Positions 34,906 through 41,719 of a stretch of 64,000 bases of DNA are shown piece by piece. The position numbers and the translations under genes were made by a program. The stretch comes from Nocardioides seonyuensis (GTDB lineage Bacteria > Actinomycetota > Actinomycetes > Propionibacteriales > Nocardioidaceae). The notes under the pieces were generated by a model, which saw only the letters and a program-made list of their open reading frames with translations, had not been told where the DNA came from and searched no databases. The DNA lies in contig NZ_CP038436.1 of assembly GCF_004683965.1 (NCBI RefSeq), forward strand, positions 3,410,001-3,474,000, written 5' to 3'. Position 1 is the first letter of the stretch. Each line of letters starts with the position of its first letter.

Positions 34906-36125
34906 CCCGGCGGCCCCGGCCTCGCAAGGCACGCGGGCAGTCGCGGGTCGGTGACCGGTTCGAGGCCACCGTCGGCCCCGTCGCGCACGGTGGGCACTTC
35001 GTCGTACGCCTCCCCGAGCCGGAGTCGAGGGTCGTCTTCACGCGTCACGCGCTGCCGGGCGAGCGGGTGGTCGTGGAGATCACCGAGGGGACGGACGGCG
35101 ACCGCTTCTGGCGCGGTGACGCCGTCGAGGTGTTGTCGGCGGCGCCCGACCGGGTCACGCCACCGTGCCCGTTCGCGGGTCCCGGACTGTGCGGGGGCTG
35201 CGACTTCCAGCACGTGCGGGTGCCTGCGCAGCGTGACCTCAAGGCATCAGTCGTGCGCGAGCAGCTGGTGCGACTGGGTGGACTGGCGGCCGATCACCCA
35301 CTGCTGGCCGGCCTCGTCGTCGGGGGGGTCCCGGTGCCCGAAGGGGACGGGTCGACACGGCCTGACGACGGGCTCCGGTGGCGCACCCGGCAGCGCTACG
35401 CCGAGCTTCCGGGTGGGCAGCCGGCCATGCGCAAGCACCGATCCCACGAGCTCGTCGCCATCGACGACTGCCTCATCGCAGCGGAGGGTGCCCGGCCCGG
35501 CCAGGAGCACGAGGCCGCCGGCACGTCGTACGACGCCCGCTCGGTGACCGCGGCGGGGGCCACGCACGACTTCGCCCTCGCGGTGGACGGCTTCTGGCAG
35601 GTGCACCCCGCGGCTCCGCGAGTGCTGGTCGAGACGGTGCTGGAGATGCTGTCCCCACGAGCAGGTGAGGCAACCCTCGACCTCTACGCCGGCGTCGGGC
35701 TCTTCGCGCGGTTCGTCTCCGACGCCATCGGGTCCGGCACGCGACTGGTCGCGGTCGAGGGCCACCGCGAGGCGGCCCGTCACGCCCAGGCCAACCTCGC
35801 CCCGCACGAGGGTGCCGTGGTGGCATGCGGGTCGACCGGCGACGTGCTGGAAGCGAGCTTCGACGAGCCCTTCGACCTCGTGGTGCTCGACCCACCACGC
35901 GACGGCGCCAAGCGGGACGTGGTGGCGCAGGTGTGCGACCGCCGGCCGCGCGCAGTGGCCTACGTCGCCTGTGACCCGGCCGCGCTGGCCCGGGACGTCG
36001 CGATCTTCGCCGAGCACGGCTACGGGCTCACCGCCCTGCGGGCCTTCGACCTCTTCCCGATGACCAGCCACACGGAATGCGTCGCGCTGCTGGAGCCTGC
36101 GGACGCTTGCGCCCGGCCGCGCTGA
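34902..36125 (+). CDS. Class I SAM-dependent RNA (uracil-5) methyltransferase, TrmA/RlmCD family
   Basis: A 407-residue enzyme that methylates uridine in tRNA or 23S rRNA. It has a short TRAM-like N-terminus (VGDRFEATVGPVAHGGHFVV), the Fe-S cysteines in CPFAGPGLCGGCDFQHV, the SAM fold TLDLYAGVGLFARFV, the LDPPRDGAK motif, and the end FPMTSHTECVALLEP, which holds the catalytic Cys. The tRNA or rRNA target cannot be fixed. GTG 34902 overlaps the permease stop. The cobalamin locus begins directly after it, and a second diverged copy of its 3' end lies at 59402-59469. Confidence 0.9.
   Translation: MTRRPRPRKARGQSRVGDRFEATVGPVAHGGHFVVRLPEPESRVVFTRHALPGERVVVEITEGTDGDRFWRGDAVEVLSAAPDRVTPPCPFAGPGLCGGCDFQHVRVPAQRDLKASVVREQLVRLGGLAADHPLLAGLVVGGVPVPEGDGSTRPDDGLRWRTRQRYAELPGGQPAMRKHRSHELVAIDDCLIAAEGARPGQEHEAAGTSYDARSVTAAGATHDFALAVDGFWQVHPAAPRVLVETVLEMLSPRAGEATLDLYAGVGLFARFVSDAIGSGTRLVAVEGHREAARHAQANLAPHEGAVVACGSTGDVLEASFDEPFDLVVLDPPRDGAKRDVVAQVCDRRPRAVAYVACDPAALARDVAIFAEHGYGLTALRAFDLFPMTSHTECVALLEPADACARPR
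36043..36097 (+). repeat. Left copy of an imperfect 55-bp direct repeat (trmA 3' end)
   Basis: This segment of the methyltransferase gene matches 59402-59456 at 46 of 55 positions by hand count, with exact runs of 14 and 12 bases (TGCGTCGCGCTGCT and TTCCCGATGACC). The two copies bracket the cobalamin locus. It may be the trace of integration at the 3' end of the gene. Confidence 0.6.
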
Positions 36126-36192
36126 ACGATCGTGCAACAGACCCGACAGCGGGCCGTCGTGCCGGCGCGGTATCGTCACGATCAGCCAGTCG

Positions 36193-36350
36193 TACTCCCA
36201 CGTGGAGTCAGGGAATCCGGTGAGAGTCCGGAACTGACGCGCAGCGGTGAGGGGACGGGACGGACACGCCGGCAACGGCAGCCACTGGGGTCTGCGGATC
36301 CTGGGAAGGCGTTCGCGCCCGGTTGATCCAAGTCCGAAGACCTGCTGGCC
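36193..36350 (+). promoter_or_regulatory. Cobalamin riboswitch 1, upstream of the cobG operon
   Basis: The conserved core reads GGGAATCCGGTGAGAGTCCG at 36211-36230, continuing through CGCAGCGGTGA. GCCACTG follows at 36281-36287, GGGAAGGCG at 36303-36311, and the B12-box-like AAGTCCGAAGACCTGC at 36330-36345. This order is that of the AdoCbl riboswitch. Downstream, GACGAC/GTCGTC (36352-36367) and GGGTCC/GGACCC (36380-36399) can form hairpins before the cobG start, fitting control of translation or termination by coenzyme B12. The 36126-36421 gap holds nothing else. Confidence 0.9.
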
Positions 36351-36421
36351 CTGACGACAACCGTCGTCGGGTCATGGTGGGTCCCGCGTACGGACCCGGA
36401 CTCGAAGCATGGTGATCTCCG

Positions 36422-37267
36422 GTGACCCGGTCACGTCCCGACCGTTGCCCGGGCGTGCTGCGCCCCTGGCCCGCAGAAGACGGTCTGCTCGTCCGGCTGC
36501 GTCTGCCCGGTGGCAGGGTCGCCGCAGACGCCTTACTCGGCTTGCTGGAGGTGGCAGAACGTCACGGCGACGGACACCTCCACGTGACCACGCGGACGAA
36601 TCTGCAGGTGAGGGCGCTTTCGGCGGTGCCCGGCACGCAGCGCCTGACCGACACCGTGCTCGCGGCCGTCGAGGCGACCGGCCTCCTGCCCAGCCGTACG
36701 CACGACCTGGCGCGCAACGTCATGGCGTCGCCCCAGACCGGGCTGGTCGGCGGTCGCGTCGACCTGCGTCCCGTCGCACGCGCGCTGGACGCAGCGCTGC
36801 TGGCCGCACCTGCCCTCGGGTTGCTGCCCGGCCGCTTCCTGTTCGTGCTCGATGACGGCCGCGGCGACCTGCTCGACCGCACCTGCGACCTCGGGCTGGT
36901 CGCGCTCGGTCCCACCGAGGCGCAGCTGCGGGTCGGCACCGGCTGGGGCCCGGTCGTCCCGCTCGCGGGCGTCGAGGAACGGCTCGTCCGCCTGGCTCTC
37001 CGCTTCCTTGAGGTGCGCGGCGACGGGCCTGGCGCCGCGTGGCACGTCCACGAGCTGGCGTCGCAACTGGTCGCCCCGGTGCCTGCATCGGCACGGCTGC
37101 CTGACCGATCGCCCCCGTTGCCGTACGGCCCCGTGCCCGGCGGTGAGCATGTCGCCGTGCCGGAGGACGGCCTCGACCGTCCCGCCGTGGAGCGCCTGTG
37201 CTCCGCGGCAGCCGAACTCGTCGTCACCCCCTGGCGTGGCGTTCTCGTCCCTGAGGAGTCCTCATGA
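36422..37267 (+). CDS. cobG: CobG-like protein (precorrin-3B synthase family), short form without Fe-S ligands
   Basis: A 281-residue protein of the nitrite/sulfite reductase ferredoxin-half-domain family. The first half-domain is GLLVRLRLPGGRVAADALLG with HLHVTTRTNLQVRAL; the siroheme-domain-like part begins ARNVMASPQTGL; a second half-domain follows, ending VVTPWRGVLVPEES. It then stops, whereas CobG proteins I know are longer (360-460) and carry C-x5-C and C-x3-C for a 4Fe-4S cluster. Only three Cys occur (residue 9, DRTCD, ERLCSA). CobG normally hydroxylates precorrin-3A in the aerobic route. cobH overlaps by 4 bp. Function as CobG is doubtful. Confidence 0.72.
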   Translation: MTRSRPDRCPGVLRPWPAEDGLLVRLRLPGGRVAADALLGLLEVAERHGDGHLHVTTRTNLQVRALSAVPGTQRLTDTVLAAVEATGLLPSRTHDLARNVMASPQTGLVGGRVDLRPVARALDAALLAAPALGLLPGRFLFVLDDGRGDLLDRTCDLGLVALGPTEAQLRVGTGWGPVVPLAGVEERLVRLALRFLEVRGDGPGAAWHVHELASQLVAPVPASARLPDRSPPLPYGPVPGGEHVAVPEDGLDRPAVERLCSAAAELVVTPWRGVLVPEESS

Positions 37268-37944
37268 GCAGTCCGTCCCCGTTGCAGCTTCGTCGTCCGG
37301 GGCGTCACTACCCGTACATCGACCGGGGGGCGGCCATCTACCTCGACTCCTTCGCCACGATCCGACGTGAGGCCGACCTTTCCCGCGTGCCGGTGAGCGC
37401 TGAGAAGGTGGCCGTGCGGATGATCCACGGCAGCGGACAGGTGGATCTGGTCGATGACCTCGTGATCCACCCGGACCTCGTCCCAGCGGCCCGCGCAGCC
37501 CTCGAGGCGGGGGCGCCGATGCTGTGCGACGCCACGATGGTGGTGAAGGGCGTGACACGCAGCCGCCTCCCCGCGGACAACGACGTGATCTGCACCCTCA
37601 ACGAACCTGAGGTGCCTGCCCTGGCGGAAGAGTGGGGAACCACCCGCACAGCGGCGGCGATCTCGCTCTGGGAGCCGTACCTCGAGGGCTCCGTGGTCGC
37701 CATCGGGAATGCGCCGACCGCCCTGTTCCACCTGTTGGAGATGCTCGTGGACGGCGCCCCGCGCCCTGCGGCGATCGTCGGCTGCCCGGTGGGCTTCATC
37801 GGGGCCGCCGAGTCGAAGCAGGCCCTCGAGGACTTCCGCGTCGACCACGGCATCGACATCCCCTTCGTCGCCGTCCGCGGCCGCCGAGGTGGATCCGCCA
37901 TGACCTCGTCGGCCCTCAACGCACTTGCCCAGGAGCAGGAATGA
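37264..37944 (+). CDS. cobH: Precorrin-8X methylmutase
   Basis: A 226-residue CobH/CbiC enzyme that moves a methyl group from C11 to C12 to form hydrogenobyrinic acid. Typical wording: HYPYIDRGAAIY-like start, the catalytic His in VRMIHGSGQVDLVDDL, GAPMLCDATMVVKGVTRSRL, IGNAPTALFHLLEM and the end VRGRRGGSAMTSSALNAL. ATG 37264 overlaps the cobG stop and its own stop is overlapped by cobIJ, so the four genes cobG-cobH-cobIJ-cobM are translated as a chain. Confidence 0.95.
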   Translation: MSSPSPLQLRRPGRHYPYIDRGAAIYLDSFATIRREADLSRVPVSAEKVAVRMIHGSGQVDLVDDLVIHPDLVPAARAALEAGAPMLCDATMVVKGVTRSRLPADNDVICTLNEPEVPALAEEWGTTRTAAAISLWEPYLEGSVVAIGNAPTALFHLLEMLVDGAPRPAAIVGCPVGFIGAAESKQALEDFRVDHGIDIPFVAVRGRRGGSAMTSSALNALAQEQE

Positions 37945-39470
37945 GCACGTCCACCTCTGCCATCGGCCACTTCGCCGGCGTCGGCGTCGGTCCTGGGGAT
38001 CCCGAGCTGATCACCCGCAAGGCAGCGCGCCTGATCGGGGACGCCGACGTCATCGCCTACCACGCGGCGCGGGGCAGGCAGTCCAACGCGCGCCGTATCG
38101 CCGCAGAGCTCTTCCCGGCCGATGTCCTGGAGGAGGAGCTCACCTATCCGGTCACCACCGGCACGACCGACCACCCCGGCGGGTACGCCGGGGTGCTGGC
38201 CGAGTTCTACGAGCAGTCGGCCGACCGCCTGGCCGCCCACCTGGTGGCTGGTCGCAACGTCGTCCTGCTCTCGGAGGGCGACCCGCTCTTCTACGGCTCG
38301 TACATGTACATGCACGACCGCCTCGCCGACCGATTCCCGACCGAGATCGTGCCCGGCGTCCCGGCCTTCCTCGCGGCCACCGCCGCGACCGCGAGTCCGC
38401 TGGTCCGCCAGACCGACGTGCTCACCGTGTTGCCCGGCACGCTGCCCGAGCCCGAGCTCGCCCGACGGCTGGCCGACACCGACGGCGCGATCATCATGAA
38501 GCTGGGACGGACCTTCCCTGCCGTACGCCGCGCGCTCGCCGCGGCTGGCCGCCTCGAGCACGCCTTGTACGTGGAGCGGGCGTCGATGCCGGAGGAGCGC
38601 TGGATCCCGGTGACCGAGGCTGACGAAGCATCGGTCCCGTACTTCTCACTGATCGTGGTCACCGGGGACAGCCTCAACGGACGGCGCTCCCGGGAGACGA
38701 GTGGCCCGACCGCTGCCGATTCGCAGGCGGCGGAGGTCGATCCGGCGGAGCTGCTGGTGGTGGGGCTCGGCCCGGGACCGGACGGCTGGTTGACCCCGGA
38801 GGTGAGCGCGGCGCTCGCGGAGGTCGACCACGTCGTGGGGTACGCGCCGTACGTGAATCGGGTGCCGCAGCGTGAAGGGCTCACCCGCCACGCGTCGGGC
38901 AACACTGTCGAGCTCGACCGTGCGGCCTTCGCTCTGGACCTCGCGAGGCGAGGGCAGAAGGTGGCCGTGGTGTCGGGTGGCGACCCGGGCGTCTTCGGCA
39001 TGGCCGCTGCCGTCTTCGAGGCGGCCGAGGACCCGGCGTACGCAGACGTACGGGTCCGGGTGCTCCCCGGCGTGAGCGCGGTGCAGGCCGTGGCCGCACG
39101 CGCGGGTGCGCCGGTGGGTGCCGACTTCGCGGTGATGAGCCTCTCGGACCGCCTCAAGCCGTGGGAGGTCGTCGAGAAGCGGCTCCGGGCCGTGGCCGAG
39201 GCGGACCTGGTCCTTGCGATCTACAACCCGGCGTCGCGCAGCCGTACCGAGCAGGTCGCGACGGCCAGACAGGTGCTGCTGGAGCACAAGAGCCCGGAGA
39301 CGGTCGTCGTGGTGGGTCGCGACGTGGGACGCGCGGAGGAGGCGCTCACGGTCAGCACGTTAGGCGAGCTCGATCCCATCACGATCGACATGAAGTGCCT
39401 GCTGATCGTGGGCGCCTCATCGACCCGCGTCTCCTCGGCCGGCGTCTGGACGCCGAGGTTCGTGCGATGA
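37941..39470 (+). CDS. cobIJ: CobI-CobJ fusion: precorrin-2 C20- and precorrin-3B C17-methyltransferase
   Basis: A 509-residue fusion of two SAM-dependent corrin methylases, the same fusion and length as M. tuberculosis CobIJ. CobI (residues ~10-245): GVGVGPGDPELITRKAARL, LLSEGDPLFYGSYMYM, EIVPGVPAFLAATAATASPL. A short linker (SGPTAADSQAAEVDPAE) leads to CobJ (~265-509): VVGLGPGPDGWLTPEVSAAL, VVSGGDPGVFGMAAAVFE, VLPGVSAVQAVAARAGAPVG, LAIYNPASRSRTEQ. CobJ also drives ring contraction on precorrin-3B, the product expected from CobG. Confidence 0.95.
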   Translation: MSTSTSAIGHFAGVGVGPGDPELITRKAARLIGDADVIAYHAARGRQSNARRIAAELFPADVLEEELTYPVTTGTTDHPGGYAGVLAEFYEQSADRLAAHLVAGRNVVLLSEGDPLFYGSYMYMHDRLADRFPTEIVPGVPAFLAATAATASPLVRQTDVLTVLPGTLPEPELARRLADTDGAIIMKLGRTFPAVRRALAAAGRLEHALYVERASMPEERWIPVTEADEASVPYFSLIVVTGDSLNGRRSRETSGPTAADSQAAEVDPAELLVVGLGPGPDGWLTPEVSAALAEVDHVVGYAPYVNRVPQREGLTRHASGNTVELDRAAFALDLARRGQKVAVVSGGDPGVFGMAAAVFEAAEDPAYADVRVRVLPGVSAVQAVAARAGAPVGADFAVMSLSDRLKPWEVVEKRLRAVAEADLVLAIYNPASRSRTEQVATARQVLLEHKSPETVVVVGRDVGRAEEALTVSTLGELDPITIDMKCLLIVGASSTRVSSAGVWTPRFVR

Positions 39471-40234
39471 CCGTCCACTTCGTCGGAGCCGGCCCCGGAG
39501 CTGCCGATCTGTTGACCGTGCGGGCGACGCGGCTGCTCGCGAAGGCGGACCTCGTGCTCTACCCCGGGACCTACCTGGACCCCGAGGTCCTATCCCACTG
39601 CGGTCCGCAGGCGACCCTGGTCGACACCCAGGACCTGGACCTCGACCAGATCTCCGCGCACCTCGTCGACGCCTTCAACGCGGGCCACCAGGTCGTGCGC
39701 CTCACCTCCGGCGACCCGTCCCTGTACTCCGCCCTGCACGAGCAGACGAGCCGGCTGGACGCTGCCGGGGTCACCTGGCAGGTCACGCCCGGCGTCGCCG
39801 CGTACGCGGCGGCGGCGGCCCGGGTGGGCAGCGAGCTGACGGTGCCGCTGGTGGCGCAATCGGTGGTGCTGACCCGGACTCAAGCAAGGTCTACCCCGAT
39901 GGGAGACGGGGAGTCGCTGACCCAGTTCGCCGCCACCGGCGCAACCCTGGTGTTGCACCTGGCGATCACTCGGACCCGGACCCTGATGGCCGAGCTCGAA
40001 CCGGTCGTCGGGGGAGACTGCCCGGTGGTGGTCGTGTACCGGGCCAGCCAGCCGGAGGAGTTGGTGTTGCGCGGAACCGTCGACACCATTGCCGATCAGG
40101 TGGAGGGGGCCGGGCTACGACAGGCGGCTGTCATCTTGGTCGGACGCACGCTGGCTGAGGCGCCTGCCCTCGCAGGAGGGGAGTCGTACCTGTACAGCCG
40201 TGAGCGGGACAGGCTCACGAAGCGACCGTTGTAG
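39467..40234 (+). CDS. cobM: Precorrin-4 C11-methyltransferase
   Basis: A 255-residue corrin methylase. The CobM pattern is clear: VHFVGAGPGAADLLTVRATR, VLYPGTYLDPEVLSHC, VRLTSGDPSLYSALHEQ, VTPGVAAYAAAAARVGSELT and the end SYLYSRERDRLTKRP. It follows cobIJ with an ATGA overlap and is the last gene of the first operon. It converges with cobL with a 33-bp gap holding a hairpin. Confidence 0.95.
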   Translation: MTVHFVGAGPGAADLLTVRATRLLAKADLVLYPGTYLDPEVLSHCGPQATLVDTQDLDLDQISAHLVDAFNAGHQVVRLTSGDPSLYSALHEQTSRLDAAGVTWQVTPGVAAYAAAAARVGSELTVPLVAQSVVLTRTQARSTPMGDGESLTQFAATGATLVLHLAITRTRTLMAELEPVVGGDCPVVVVYRASQPEELVLRGTVDTIADQVEGAGLRQAAVILVGRTLAEAPALAGGESYLYSRERDRLTKRPL

Positions 40235-40253
40235 ACCACGGTCTCCTGCAAGA

Positions 40254-40276
40254 CGCCTCCGAGGGGCTCAGAGGCG
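40254..40276. terminator. Inverted repeat between convergent cobM and cobL
   Basis: CGCCTC and GAGGCG form a 6-bp stem, with GAG/CTC nested inside. It spans the cobL stop. No T-run follows, so it is only a possible bidirectional terminator. Confidence 0.35.
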
Positions 40277-41503
40277 CAGGCTCCACTGCGTCACGGTCCG
40301 CAGCGGCGTCCATCCGGTGAATCTGCCAACGGGGTGCGTCGTCTCCACGGCGAGGCGGGTGAGCTCGCCGCCGTGCGTCCGGTATGCGTCGGCGAGGAGC
40401 GACTCCGTCTCGAGCGTCACACCGTGCACGACCAGGCGTCCGCCCGGACGCAGCGCCGCCAGGCACGCGTCGAGGACGCCGGGGCGCGTGGCTCCGCCGC
40501 CGATGAAGATCGCGTGCGGAGGCTCGAGGCCGGCGAGCGCGTCAGGGGCGGGACCTTCCACCACACGGAGGTCGGGCACGCCGAGACGCGTCGCGTTGCG
40601 TGCCACCCGGGCGGCGCGCACGGGATCCGCCTCGACCGCGGTCGTACGGCAGGTGGAGTGTGAGCGCATCCACTCGATGCCCACCGAGCCGGCGCCTGCA
40701 CCGACGTCCCACAGGTGCTGACCGGGCGCGGGGGAGAGACGAGCCAGGGCCGAGGCCCGAAGGTCGCGCTTGGTGAGCTGCCCATCGTTCTCGAAGGCCT
40801 CGTCGGGCAAGCCTGCCACCCACGACGAGCGCCACCCCGCGGCGTCCGCGGGGACCTCGATGGCCAGGACGTGCAGCGCAGGGACATCGCTCGCCGGTGT
40901 CTGGGCCCATTCCCGGGCGGTCTTCACCGACCGCGACTCGGCGTCGCTCCCGAGGTTCCCGAGCACCGTGATGACAGCGTCCGGATGGCCCGTCTCGGTC
41001 AGCAACCGGCCCACGAACGTGGCTGTCGGCGACCCGGACGTGAGGACCAGGATCCGTCGCCCCGGAGCGACCTCCCGCAGCACCCGTGCCTCGTGTCGTC
41101 CGACCAGCGTCACGACCACCGACTCCTCGGCCGACCAGCGCATCCGTGCGCGTGCCAGGGCCACGGAGGAGATCGAAGGGAGGACCCGGACGGCCTCGGC
41201 GCCAAGAGCGCGTACGAGCGTCGTGCCGATGCCCGAGACCATCGGGTCACCGGACGCCAGCGCGACCAACTGGCGACCGCGCAGCTCGTCGAGCAGAGCC
41301 GGTAGGGAAGGCGCGAGCGGCGAGGGCCACGGGCGTCGTTCCTGCCCCGGCACCGGGGCCACGAGGGCGAGGTGGCGTCGGCCGCCGAGGACCACGTCTG
41401 CCTCCCGTAGGAGCCTCTCCGCGGCCGGCTGGAGAGACCCGTCGGCCCCCACTCCCACCACGGTCACGAGGTGTCCACGAGGAGGGGGAGTCAAGTCATC
41501 CAC
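40268..41503 (-). CDS. cobL: Precorrin-6Y C5,15-methyltransferase (decarboxylating)
   Basis: A 411-residue two-domain enzyme. The N-terminal CobE/CbiE-like methylase has VTVVGVGADGSLQPAAERLL, VALASGDPMVSGIG and VLPSISSVALARARMRW. The C-terminal CbiT-like domain has LTKRDLRASALARLSPAPGQ, WDVGAGAGSVGIEWMR and FIGGGATRPGVLDACL. It methylates C5 and C15 and decarboxylates the C12 acetate. GTG 41503 fits a leaderless TAGCCT -10; GTG 41467 is a shorter option. It stands alone on the minus strand, between the two plus-strand cob operons, with no riboswitch of its own. Confidence 0.94.
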   Translation of the reverse strand: MDDLTPPPRGHLVTVVGVGADGSLQPAAERLLREADVVLGGRRHLALVAPVPGQERRPWPSPLAPSLPALLDELRGRQLVALASGDPMVSGIGTTLVRALGAEAVRVLPSISSVALARARMRWSAEESVVVTLVGRHEARVLREVAPGRRILVLTSGSPTATFVGRLLTETGHPDAVITVLGNLGSDAESRSVKTAREWAQTPASDVPALHVLAIEVPADAAGWRSSWVAGLPDEAFENDGQLTKRDLRASALARLSPAPGQHLWDVGAGAGSVGIEWMRSHSTCRTTAVEADPVRAARVARNATRLGVPDLRVVEGPAPDALAGLEPPHAIFIGGGATRPGVLDACLAALRPGGRLVVHGVTLETESLLADAYRTHGGELTRLAVETTHPVGRFTGWTPLRTVTQWSLRL

Positions 41504-41511
41504 GAGTCGGG

Positions 41512-41517
41512 AGGCTA
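41512..41517 (-). promoter_or_regulatory. -10 element of a probable leaderless cobL promoter
   Basis: On the minus strand TAGCCT ends 8 nt before GTG 41503. The second riboswitch begins about 16 bp away on the other strand, so the promoters are divergent. Confidence 0.5.
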
Positions 41518-41532
41518 TCGTCAGCCCAACAC

Positions 41533-41690
41533 GTGAGGTGCCCCCGCGCCCCAGCCATCGGAAACGGTGGGGACGAGCAACGGGGAGAATCTGGGAAGCC
41601 GGTGAGAGTCCGGCACAGGCCCGCTGCGGTGAGTCGAGCACTCCGTCAGGAGTGACTCGACAAGTCCGAAGACCGGCCTCGCGTGAGCCA
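41533..41690 (+). promoter_or_regulatory. Cobalamin riboswitch 2, upstream of the chelatase-cobA-cobO-cobBC-cobD operon
   Basis: The core GGGAAGCCGGTGAGAGTCCG starts at 41593 and continues GCACAGGCCCGCTGCGGTGA to 41632. The B12-box-like AAGTCCGAAGACCGGCC is at 41662-41678. GTCGAGCACTCC and GGAGTGACTCGAC (41633-41661) form a long hairpin between them. The chelatase GTG follows 30 nt after the aptamer. Confidence 0.9.
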
Positions 41691-41719
41691 ATCCATGGCC
41701 TACGAGCGGGAGCCTCAAC

